From positions 41,764,943 through 41,828,942 of the forward strand of contig JAPXFY010000030.1 in assembly GCA_030674185.1 (NCBI GenBank): 64,000 bases of DNA, in the 5' to 3' direction. The notes under the pieces were generated by a model. That model did not search any database. It was not told the DNA's origin and saw only the letters and a program-made list of their open reading frames with translations. The translations under genes and the position numbers were made by a program. This stretch comes from Monoplex corrugatus (lineage: Eukaryota; Mollusca; Gastropoda; Littorinimorpha; Ranellidae). Numbering within the stretch: the first letter of the stretch is position 1; the number at the start of each line of letters is the position of its first letter. This document shows positions 8,939 through 20,078 of this stretch, piece after piece.

Positions 8939-11017
8939 GTGAGAGAACCTGTTACTGATGACACAAAACCAGAGCTGAAGCATCGAATGCGGAAAACTCT
9001 GAGACTTACATGTCCAAAGTATCAGGAAACAACTAAACAGTCAGGAAATTGGAAACAAAGTGCAAACATTATCTGTGCCTCCTGGCGAGAAGGGACTTCA
9101 AAAAACTCTGCACCATGCATCTGTAAGTGGGGAAAAACGATGCAGGTAGATGGGGCATCAATCCCTTTTTACCATCTGTAAGTGGGGAAAAACGATGCAG
9201 GTAGATGGGGCATCAATCCCTTTTTACCATCTGTAAGTGGGGAAAAAACGATGCAGGTAGATGGGGCATCAATCCCTTTTTACCATCTGTAAGTGGGGAA
9301 AAACGATGCAGGTAGATGGGGCATCAATCCCTTTTTACCATCTGTAAGTGGGGAAAAAACGATGCAGGTAGATGGGGCATCAATCCTTTTTACCATCTGT
9401 AAGTGGGGAAAAAACGATGCAGGTAGATGGGGCATCAATCCCTTTTTACCATCTGTGAGTGGGGAAAAAACGATGCAGGTAGATGGGGCATCAATCCCTT
9501 TTTACCATCTGTAAGTGGGGAAAAACGATGCAGGTAGATGGGGCATCAATCCCTTTTTACCATCTGTAAGTGGGGAAAAAACGATGCAGGTAGATGGGGC
9601 ATCAATCCCTTTTTACCATCTGTAAGTGGGGAAAAAACGATGCAGGTAATGGGGCATCAATCCTTTACCATCTGTAAGTGGGGAAAAAACGATGCAGGTA
9701 GATGGGGCATCAATCTCTTTTTACCATCTGTAAGTGGGGAAAAAACGATGCAGGTAGATGGGGCATCAATCCCTTTTTACCATCTGTAAGTGGGGAAAAA
9801 ACGATGCAGGTAGATGGGGCATCAATCCCTTTTTACCATCTGTAAGTGGGGAAAAAACGATGCAGGTAGATGGGGCATCAATCCCTTTTTACCATCTGTA
9901 AGTGGGGAAAAAACGATGCAGGTAGATGGGGCATCAATCCCTTTTTACCATCTGTAAGTGGGGAAAAAACGATGCAGGTAGATGGGGCATCAATCCCTTT
10001 TTACCATCTGTAAGTGGGGAAAAAACGATGCAGGTAGATGGGGCATCAATCCCTTTTTACCATCTGTGAGTGGGGAAAAAACGATGCAGGTAGATGGGGC
10101 ATCAATCCTTTTTACCATCTGTAAGTGGGGAAAAAACGATGCAGGTAGATGGGGCATCAATCCCTTTTTACCATCTGTAAGTGGGGAAAAAACGATGCAG
10201 GTAGATGGGGCATCAATCTCTTTTTACCATCTGTGAGTGGTGTAATAAAATTCCTGAGATTTCTTTTTAAAAGTGGGTTGGGGTATAGTTCTATCTGTAT
10301 GGCCAGATCAACCCTGTTTGCGTTCCTAGAATTCAAAGAGTCACATTTCTGGGAAATGCAGACTCGTTCAGAGACTTATCAATGGTGTTTTTGAACTAAG
10401 ACCATCTCTTCCAAGATATTCATTAAACGGGCTGTAGATATAGTGTTTGAGTATTTGGAAACCTCAGTTCCTCACGAACAACTAACACTGAAGGAGTTGG
10501 CGCTGAAACTGGCGATGTTAATTGTACTGCTATCTGCCAGAGATGTCAGACAATTATGAACATATCTGTGGCTTCCATGAAGCTTGATAACAAGAAGTGT
10601 GTGTTTGATATTGATTTTCTGGTGAATCCGTTCTGTAAAATAAACAGTTTTCGCCTATTGAATTAATGACATTTCTAGACAACAGAACAGTGTGTGTCGT
10701 GGCCATATTGAAAGGGTACCTCAAACGGACAAGTGACATCATGGAAATGTCCACCCTTGTTTATTACATACCAAGCCCCACAAAACGGTTCAGTTGTGAC
10801 TCTTTACCAGATGGATTATGATGTGTTAGCCAGAGGAGGTCTTGACATAGTCCAGTTGTGGACCTCATTCTACTCGTGCTGCACCTACATCGGCAGCAGT
10901 GGCCCAGGTGCACCTGTTGATGCAGTTATGCAAGTAGCAAGATGGTCTGCTGAATCCACATTTACCAAAGTTTACAAAAAGACAAATCCCAGTAACATGG
11001 GTCAGACATTACTATAA
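8939..11017 (+). pseudogene. DIRS-like tyrosine recombinase relic with an expanded internal minisatellite
   Basis: The left piece (about 8939-9170) ends in ICASWREGTSKN..CICKWGK, like the SAM-like N-terminal domain of DIRS-type recombinases. After the repeat array the frame 10149-10394 continues INLFLPSVSGVIKFLRFLFK then SGLGYSSICMARS. Later frames give LRPSLPRYS-like (about 10400), YLETSVPHEQLTLKELALKL (about 10450-10510), and RTVCVVAILKGYLKRTSD (about 10690). The end, RWSAESTFTKVYKK (10938-10980), holds a candidate nucleophile Tyr. Several stops and frameshifts make it non-functional. DIRS elements also carry an RT and RNase H, not seen here. Family assignment is by residue pattern only. 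Confidence 0.7.
9113..10235 (+). repeat. 55-56 bp minisatellite, about 20 units, derived from recombinase coding sequence
   Basis: The unit runs CATCTGTAAGTGGGGAAAAA, then ACGATGCAGGTAGATGGGGC, then ATCAATCCCTTTTTAC. It varies by one base in the A run (5 or 6), with rare deletions. One frame of the unit reads KWGKNDAGRWGINPFLPSV. That is exactly the stretch joining the two halves of the DIRS-like recombinase, so the array is an amplification of the gene's own segment. Every unit also contains CTGTAAGT or CTGTGAGT, a strong 5' splice-site match. Confidence 0.92.
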
Positions 11018-11589
11018 CATTTCTGTAAACAAGCAGTAATTGGTGAGTAGCAAAATGTACTTTATGTTTGTCAACATTTTCTTCGTGCACACTAATAGCC
11101 CTGAAGTCTTCATTTGGCACAAGTGTCCTGTGAGTTTGAGATTAAATTATCGGGAACATACAATTACTTGCCGTGTAAGTATGAAACCATGTTCACGATG
11201 TAAACAAGAACGTTGATGCAGGAGCAGTTGTGTCAAATCCCACCCTTAAGATGTCTAAACAACCTCACCTCCCTCTCGATGATATATTATTATCTAAACA
11301 GATCCTGTCGAATATTCAACATGGTCAAATCAGCATGATTAGTGAGTGTGCATGATATCTACAGTGTGAATCGTGCGCATGCGTGGCAGTTCTTCATTTG
11401 ACACAAGTGTTCCTGTTTATGTTCTCGTTTAAATCCAGAATATGACTTCATAGTTACAGGATAAGAATCGCATGTTGACAATAATCATACTTATTCTGTA
11501 CTTATAATCTTGTCAAATGTGATGAGTCTAGTGTGTCAGCTAGTGACTAGTGACTGTGTGCTTGTCACCTCTCACTTTTACAGCCTACA
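11018..11589. other. No gene recognised; weak internal direct similarity
   Basis: Two related stretches, around 11106 (CTTCATTTGGCACAAGTGT) and 11392 (CTTCATTTGACACAAGTGT), suggest an old tandem duplication. Nothing else is identifiable. Confidence 0.4.
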
Positions 11590-14500
11590 CTGCTGGCTAG
11601 CTCTGCTGCTTGCAGCTATGCGAAAAGAAGAGCAGAAGGCGTAAGTCTCTTCCTGTCAGTACATAGCCTCTCCATCAGCAAGCCCTACGTTGTGCCTCCT
11701 CGTGGCGACAGGCGGTAACTGAGCACCTCGCGGACTCAGTCTAAATCTCGTGGGACTCGAAGGAGGTCTGGCCCCCAGACGTGCGGCAAGCAGGCCCACC
11801 GCGTGTGGATATGCCCGGGTGCCCACGAACCAGATCCCCAAGCTATGGGTGAATAGCTCCACTGCCTTGTGGACATCTCGGAAGAGAGAAGGCTAAGTTA
11901 ACCCTGAAAAAAAACCGATGGAAGGCAAGGGGAAACCACAATCGTTGTTTTCCCCAGGACAACCATGGACAAAAGAAAGATGAAGAATGAAGTTAACGAC
12001 GTTCAAAGGTGCTCCTGTGGAGCACCTTCGTCCGGTAGAGACCGTCATGCGGCCAGGTGACACCAGACCGTCAGCCAGCTACTGCGACAAAATTAAACCA
12101 AAGTCAAACTTAGAAGCACCAAAAAAGCAATATGGAACATCAAAACACTGTTGAAGGGGAAAATTAGACAACATCAAAAATGGAGATGGAAAGGCTTAAC
12201 ATCAGTATTTTAGGACTAGGGGAAGTGAGATGGAAGGGGACAGGCATGATAGCATCAGGAGAATACACAGTGATATACTCTGGTGATAATTCACATGAAA
12301 GAGGAGTAGGCATCATAATGGACAAAGACAAATCAAAAGCAGTTAAAGGATACTGGGCTGTGTCCGACAGAGTTTTGCTGGTCAAATTGGGAGGCAAACC
12401 ATTTCATATTAACATCATTCAGGTGTATGCACCAACATCCCAAGTACTCAGGAAGACATCGACAACTTCTACAAAGTTTTAGAGATGGCCAAGGTCCAAT
12501 GTAAATCACAAGAAGTTACAGTCATAATGGGAGATTTTAATGCTAAAGTGGGACAGGATAGGGTGGAGGATATAGTTGGACCTCATGGCCTTGGTACACA
12601 AAATGAAAGGGATGGAAACTGTAGAATGGGCACAGATGAATGAGTTCATAGTAGGAGCACCTAGTTGGCAGCTAACAGAGAAAATGGACTTGGATGAGTC
12701 CAGGAGATAATCCCAAAAATCAGATTACATCCTGATCAACAAAAGATTTAGAATTCTTTACTGTCAGCAAAAACGCTATCAGGCTCAGGCTACAACAGTG
12801 ACCACAATCCGTAGTGGAGGTTTAGGCTGAAATCGAGGAAATGAAACGACCAAAAGAAAACATCAAACTAAACCTTGGACACTTAAACAGATGAAATGAT
12901 ACGTAACAAATTAATGTACATGTTCAACAAATTCAGTGCTCTGGAAGACGATGGTGATAGTTAGGACAATGGACAAAGTTGAGAAATTCGATAAATGAGC
13001 TTGTGAGGAAATCCTAAGGCAATAGAAAAAAAGAGCTGGATGCTAATGGAATTTTGGCTTGATGGAGGAAAGGAGAAGGCAAAGAACGAGGAGATATACA
13101 GGAAGATAAACAAGAAATCAGGTATAGGTGCAATGAAGTAAGGAAGCTTGGCTGAAACAAATGCAAAGAGATAGAAGACAGACGCAAAATGGATCCTCAG
13201 GTATGTACAACGAATTGAAGAAATTGTCCACAGAAATACTGCACATCAACTGGTTGCTTAAATCGAAAGATGCACGCTTATATAGAAAAAGACAAAATAT
13301 TAGATAGATGGGGAGAGTACATTAAAGACCTTTTTGAGGATGACAGAAACGAAGAACACATTATAAAAAAGAAATTTGAAGGACCACCCATAATGAAAGA
13401 TGAAGTTAGAGCAGCACTGAAAAAGATGAAACCAGGAAAAGCCCCAGGACCAGACAACATTACTACAGAGATGATTGAAGCCCTGGAGGAATTTGGCATA
13501 GAAAAAATAACAGTCCTCCTAAATGAAATTTACGACACTAGAAAAATCCCCAAAGATATGTCAAAATCAATTTTCATTGCACTTCCAAAGAAGACAGGTG
13601 CTATAAAATGCGAACTCCATCGCACAATCAGTTTGATGAGTCATGTAACAAAAATCCTATTAAGAATAATCATAATGACGAAAGGAATAGAATCAAAAGA
13701 GAAATATCAGAAGAACAGTGTGGATTTGTGGAAGGGAAGGGAACTATTAATGCCATATACATCCTAAGAACTATCATAGAGAGGTCAATTGAGATGAATA
13801 AGGATTTGTATTTATGCTTTGTTGACTAAACCATGGCTTTCGATTGGGTGCGACATGAAGAATTGATCAACCAACTGGAGAGACTCAATATTGATGGGAA
13901 AGATCTGCGAATACTCAGGAATATGTACTGGGAACAAACAGCTGCAATGAGAATAGTAAACAATATAAGCTCTTTCCAAAAATCAAAAGAAGAGTCAGAC
14001 AGGGTTGTGTTTTGTCACAGATCTGTTTCACTTACAGCGAAACATCTTGAAACCTAGAAGAAACCTGGATTAAAGGTTGGGGAAAGTGATAAATAACATT
14101 CGTTACGCAGATGACACCGTGCTAATTGCAGAAAATGAAGGGGCCTACAAACCTTGTGAATATACTAGAATAGAAAGCAAGTAAGGGTTGGAACTAACGC
14201 AGGAAGACGAAGTCATGGTAATCAGTAACAACATGAAATCCCCTCATGCAAAATAGCAGCAATGGCACACTTGACATAGTTATTAATTTAATACTGGGAA
14301 GTCATTTCATCAGACAGCAGATGCACATCGGAAATAGCCGGCTGAATCAGCCAAGCCAAACAGCATTCAAGAAGATGACAAACATTCTTGCCAACAAATG
14401 CCTATCAATTAACATCAGGAAGGGAGTCTTTGAGTGTTATATAGAACCAATACTGTTATACGGTGTGAGGCGTGGACAGTCAGCAAGCAAAGCCAAAGCA

Positions 14501-14876
14501 AGATTGAGGCAGCCGAGATGTGGTTTCTAAGAAGAATGTTGAGAGTTCCATGGAAAGCAAAGAAAACAAACGAGACAGTCTTGATGTTGATGGAGGCAGA
14601 CACAAGTAGATCACTCATAAGGAAGATTAGGAACAGACAGGCAACATTTTTAGGCCATTTTGTGAGGAAGTGGGATTTGGAGCACCTGGTCACAACGGGA
14701 AAGCTGGAGGGAAAGAGAGCACCAGGTAAACCCAGGGAGAAAATGCTAGACGGACTTGCAGAGTGGCTGGGGACGAGGAGGGTGGGGGAGATGCTAGGGG
14801 CAACAAGAGATAGAGGCAGATGGGAGCCCATGATCGCCAACGCCATGCAGCAGGGCACCTGATGATGATGATGAAT
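11590..14876 (+). mobile_element. RTE-like non-LTR retrotransposon, near full length but decayed (copy B)
   Basis: A 5' region of about 500 bp precedes an APE-type endonuclease. Its N-terminal part is readable in 12180-12482 (MEMERLNISILGLGEVRW, later QVYAPTS). The stretch 12480-13270 has many indels. The RT is readable from 13270: MKPGKAPGPDNITTEMIEAL, then VDxTMAFDWVRH-like, then YADDTVLIAENE at about 14104. The C-terminal domain (14434-14862) carries RCEAWTVSKQSQSKIEAAEM and KLEGKRAPGKPREK. It ends in CCTGATGATGATGATG (14860-14876), the trinucleotide tail shared by the family. No gag, LTR or poly(A) is present, as expected for RTE elements. Confidence 0.85.
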
Positions 14877-15246
14877 CTCTTGGCCAGGGAGATCAAACAG
14901 TCGTGTCAGTAGACATGTACTGAAAAGAAAATTACATTTATTTACAAATTACGACTTTTGTCTGTATGCATATGCAGAAAATCCTTACATTATTGCCAAC
15001 GTTTGTATCATCATACAGAATTTTCATAGTATACTTGAACAGGCTTTAAACGCAATGATTTCAATAGCCTTGAAAACAATATTAACAAGTTGCAATGGTA
15101 ACACTAAGTTGTAACGTATTTTGAAAAGTTCTTGATGAAGTGCTGTTTACACATTGTCTTTAAAATGTGTTGATTTAGATACTTCTTGACGTTTGCTCCC
15201 ACATTTTGAATTGGCAAATACGAAACGCTCAACACCTTTGATCAAA
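14877..15246. other. No gene recognised
   Basis: AT-rich unique-looking sequence between the RTE tail and a short tandem array. Confidence 0.45.
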
Positions 15247-15480
15247 AGTTGCTAGAGATTCAGTCAGTAGAGGTGAGACAATCTTGTTGACGTTTAGAGA
15301 TTCAGTCAGTAGCGGTGAGACAATCTTGTTGACGTTTAGAGATTCAGTCAGTAGTGGTGAGACAATCTTGTTGACATTTAGAGATTCAGTCAGTAGCAGT
15401 GAGACACCTTGTTGACGTTTAGAGATTTAGTCAGTACAGTGTGACAATCTTGTTGACATTAAAGATTCATTCAGTAACAG
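15247..15480 (+). repeat. 42-bp tandem repeat, about five units
   Basis: The unit begins TTTAGAGATTCAGTCAGTAG and ends GACAATCTTGTTGACG. Units diverge progressively toward the right end. Confidence 0.9.
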
Positions 15481-15592
15481 TTGTACAGACAGACAGCCCA
15501 TCAACATAACAATTCCAGTCATTGGCAGGTTAACATAAACTTTGATGGCCTACTGACATTACAGACAAGACAGACAGACAAACAGACATTAC

Positions 15593-15704
<112 letters not shown>

Positions 15705-15911
15705 TCTGAATACTATGAAAAATGTCCCTAATCTCTACTATAAAGGAAGAAAAATACAAAAACGAGTTGCACTATGTATTCTATGCAAGCCAGATTACCT
15801 GGAAATGTTTCTGTCGAGTAGCCAGCCATAATACGGTGATGAAACTACTACTACATGCTGTTTAATGAACAGAATGATACTGTACTCAAAGTGCTCCAGA
15901 CTACCATATAT

Positions 15912-15917
15912 TTTATT
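15912..15917 (-). terminator. Poly(A) signal of the GRL101-like receptor
   Basis: TTTATT on the plus strand reads AATAAA on the minus strand, about 30 bases beyond the receptor stop codon at 15945-15947. Confidence 0.5.
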
Positions 15918-15944
15918 ATAACATGGAACAAATCCATATTGTAG

Positions 15945-18900
15945 TTATTTACTGTCACCAAAATCAGTGTGAGATTGCAGCCACTTTAAAAGCTCTGTTT
16001 CTTGAGATTTTCTTCGTTTTTCTGCCAGTGTATTAAAGGTGTATACAAAAGGATTTAGAGCAGAGTTTAAGGGCAGTACGAATATAGCCAAGGCGACATT
16101 TCCCTCTCCAGGCATAGGAATACCAGCCAGTGCCAAAAATCCACACAGTCCAATGGGAAACCAGCACATGAAATCTGTTACAGCCACAGTGATCAACCGC
16201 CGAGCTATAGTTATGTCTCGTGATGCTTTGGTCGTGTTAGTTCTCAATGCATTCTTTTGTATTGACCAGTAGATAAAAGCTTGGCCAGCTGAGATCAGCA
16301 TAAACAGAATGAAATTAAAAACAATCAAAACTCCAAAGGAATATATCCATCCTTTGAAAAAATTGTGGGTGACTGGGAGTGGAATACAGATACCTGTCTG
16401 ACTGTAGAACTCCCAGTGTGAGGTCAATGGAAGTAAAGGCAACAAGGCAACAAAGCCAGCCAACCAACCAAGTCAGCAGACAAGCCACTGCTGCTGTTAT
16501 TCTCCCAAATCGCATGGTGCTGAATGGAAAACGAAGAACAATAAAACGATCCAGTGTGATGAGCCAGATGGTCAGAGCTGATACTTCACTCGACAGCAGA
16601 GACAGAAAACCAGCCACCTTACAGGCCACACTGTTCGTCCATGTTTCATCATGATAAAGATATTTACCACGGAAAAGTTCATCAGCTACACCAATAATAG
16701 CAATGTAGACGCCCATCAGAAAGTCAGCCATGGTCAGGTTGGTGACAAACACACTAAAGCCACTTGAAGATGTCTTTTTCTGTGCACACAAACGTACAAC
16801 AAAACAGAAGATGTTACCAAACACTGACAGACAGCTGATCAGCCAGAGAAACACTCGGTACATTGCTGATTGAAGTAAATCTTCACATGATGAAATGTCG
16901 TCTTTGGGTGAAAAGCAAAACGTATCATCAAAGTTATGTGGTAGAATTTCTTTGCTGCACAATTTATAATTCAGTGTCGACATGACACGGAGATGGAAAA
17001 GATCTTTGAATATGTCAGGTGGAAACGTTTTCACAGGACTACCTTCCATGTACAATCCTGTTAACTTCAGTGTAAACTGAAAACCACCATTGCTGACAGC
17101 ATTGATTGTAGTAAACGTTAAATTCAGTTTGTGCAAATTCAAGAACTTGGACAAAACTTTGGTGTCAAACACTGTCAGTGTGGTGTATGACAGATCTATC
17201 GTCGTGAGTACACTTTGAAAAACATTAGATGAGGGATCAGAGTAGAGTGAGGTGATGGGATTGTTGGACAGGAACAGTGTCTGTAGGTTTTCCAAACCAA
17301 CAAAATGAGTCATGTTGACATGTTGTATTTTGTTGCCATTGAGGTCAAGAAACTGTAAGTTGGGCAACTTCATGTAGGATAGGACAGTCAAAGAACACTG
17401 GGCAAGAATCAGACGAATAAGGTAGGCATTGTTACTCACATCAGACAGACTCATTCCTGTACCTGTGGCATCCAAATAACGGAGCTGTGAGAAGAGGTGA
17501 GTAGAGAAACGTTGATAACACAGAAATGTGTGACCTTGACACAGACAGCCCACAGGACAGGTCACATCACACAGCAATTCATCATCAAACAGCGGGCATT
17601 GAGGCCAGCCATCACACAGGTATTCACCATGTAGACATATTATGGAGGTTCTGCATCGAAAGAACCCTGGACACGTCAGTTTATTACATCCCTCTTCATC
17701 CTCATGGCCCATACAGTCGAACATTCCATTGCATCGTGTGTAGACGGCAGACAGTCATTGAACTTACCAGGACAACGATAGTGGCTGTCAGGACAGGACT
17801 CATTGGACTTTAGAGGGGTTGAAACAAAAATGTTGATATTATCAAAATCAACGAGAACAGAGATGGAAAAACTGGTGCCCTGTCAAACTTTTTGTATCTG
17901 TAACCATCACAGTTCACCTCATCTGATTCGTCCTGACAATGAAACACTCGGTCACAGACAACATCATAGGACACACACTGACCGTTAGTACAGGTAAACA
18001 TGTTGACACAAGGAGGATGCTCACAGAAAGACTCATCACTCTGATCCTGACAGTCTTGTACGAAGTTACATACCAGGGTATATGACAGCGTGTTGACATC
18101 ATCATCACAGGTAAATAAAGGGACAAAAGTGACGTAATCAACCGTTGAATCAAGCACACCATGCGTGTGTGACAAATGATCAGAAAAGATACAAGAAGAT
18201 GTGTGACCTTGACCGCACCTGTCATACTGATATGAACCACACAGTAGAAATGTGTGTGTCATGTGACCATCAGGACACGTCATCAGAGAGTGATGTGTGT
18301 GGGTAGGAAAAGGGGTCCTGGTCAACGTTATTGCTTGTGAAGGATGGTGGATCTGATTTGTCCTAACTTCACACACTGCACTGGGCTTATGTCGATAACT
18401 ATAACAGCGATATGCTATAAACCTACCTTCATGTCTGCAGATACATACTACATCTTGTCCACTGTCAACAAGCACTGCCTCTCGAAACTTGAAAGAATGG
18501 TAAAAAACGGTCCTGTCTTTACTGATGACGTTCTTTCTGTACATTTTAGGAAACAACGCGTCGCCAACGGTCAAGCCGACCCATATGAACTCAGGGATAT
18601 ACCGATATGGATTGGTGAAATTGTCAACAGTCTCAGACCAATCCTCACATCTGGGCATGCCAGTCATACCTCCCAAAGACGTGCAATAGTTGTTCAAGGT
18701 ACCTAACAAATCATAATTATTAAAATTTGCGTCTTGAAGGAAAACAAATTTATAGCAATGTTTACATAACGCTACCAAACCCTGACAACCAGTACTGCTG
18801 AAGGGACAGTGTTCTGTTTCATCCTGTCCATCTTTACACTCTGACTTTAGGTTACAGTCCAGGTGGTGCTGAAAGGTGGAATAGTGATCAACAGAACAGT

Positions 18901-19303
18901 TGAACAGTCCACTGTGTAACTTTTGGGGCGTTTGGCTTTCAGAGTGAAATGAAAAGAACAGTCTGAAACACGGTACGTCCAGACATTGATAGTTGTTGTA
19001 CAGAACTCTAAGTGTTGGGGAGTGGAACACACACTTATTCTTCCAATGCGCTAAGGAGCCCCACACGAAGGTACGAGATCCAGTATTGTTGACCGTATAC
19101 AGTTCAACATGCATATCTGGATAGTGCGTCACCATTTTCCTCAGGCTGGTCATAATGGCATGTCCAGCTGTGACAGAAATGTCCCTGTACATGTCAAAAG
19201 CCTGCGTTTATTCTGTGTACCGTAATTCCCTTTAGGTGTGATGAACCCTGACAACGGTGATGTCTTCACCAACAGCAGGTTGTGAGACAAAGAATCGTTC
19301 CCT
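15945..19303 (-). pseudogene. GRL101-like receptor: CUB, LDLa, lectin-like, LDLa, LRR and 7TM, with frame breaks
   Basis: Minus-strand order. A 3' splice-site-like TTTGCTTACAG ends at about 19304. A CUB-like segment follows (GFITPKGNYG ... VTAGHAIM). An LDLa repeat (CNLKSECKDGQDETEHC) and a C-type-lectin-like region (FIWVGLTVGDALFPK ... VVCIC) come next. Two LDLa repeats (CNFVQDCQDQSDESFC; CDRVFHCQDESDEVNC) precede an LDLa at about 17700 (NGMFDCMGHEDEEGC). LRRs follow (LQFLDLNGNKIQHV, LQTLFLSNNPITSL), then a rhodopsin-like 7TM with LDRF in place of DRY and NPFVY as NPxxY. The stop is at 15945. The snail receptor GRL101 has this kind of mosaic; ligand and signalling here are unknown. Breaks: indels near 19180, 17745 and 16465. 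The join near 17810-17875 is either another indel or an intron of about 65 bp. It could be a pseudogene, or a real gene with assembly errors. Confidence 0.8.
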
Positions 19304-19399
19304 GTAAGCAAACCAGCGCCCCAAGAAACGCCCCAACCACCAAACTATCCCCTAAACCAAACAAACTCCCAATCCACCCACCTCACCAAAAACAAAATC

Positions 19400-19468
19400 A
19401 GAGAGAGAGAGAAAGAGAGAAAGAGAGAGAGAGAGAGAAAGAGTGTGTGTGTGTGTGTGTGTGTTGTG

Positions 19469-19549
<81 letters not shown>
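19400..19549. repeat. (GA)n and (GT)n microsatellites
   Basis: GA tract at about 19400-19441 followed by a GT tract to 19549. Confidence 0.95.
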
Positions 19550-19552
<3 letters not shown>

Positions 19553-20078
19553 GTGCATCATTTGTTTCAAAGACAAGAGTTTGTATTTTCGCACAGTGTG
19601 TCTTCAGGACGTTATGACTGTCCTGTATTGCTATGTGCCATAACAGTTCCTGTGAATTGTATTATCCCCTGTGATATATGTAAACCCATACACAGCTATG
19701 CACTATTCAACCATCGTTCCATGTGTCACAAAATAGGATCACTATTCAATCATGTAATCTTATTTTGTTGCAATAATCATAAACAAGGTTCCATGGACCA
19801 AACATAATGTATCTGAAATTCATGACAACGTGTATTCATCAACACTTTGTACATGTAAACACGCTATTGAAGAGTGATCCGCCATATCCATTACAAGTGA
19901 TATCGTAATTCGTATAGTCTCCCGTACTTGCAGATCTCGTGCACTTTTGTGCAGGTTCGTGTAACAAATGAATAATTTTACAAATAAATAAATACGCTAC
20001 AAAGACAACACATAAACTTTATGCTACAATCAGTATCTCTCTAACAATAACATGGGTACATTGACACAAACTGGACTC
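19550..20078. other. No gene recognised
   Basis: AT-rich, unique-looking sequence. Upstream exons or the promoter of the receptor could lie around here, but nothing supports a specific call. Confidence 0.4.

Noticed and set aside
9113..10235. CRISPR-like regular repeats
   Set aside because: The units are contiguous with no unique spacers, and the context is eukaryotic and transposon-derived.
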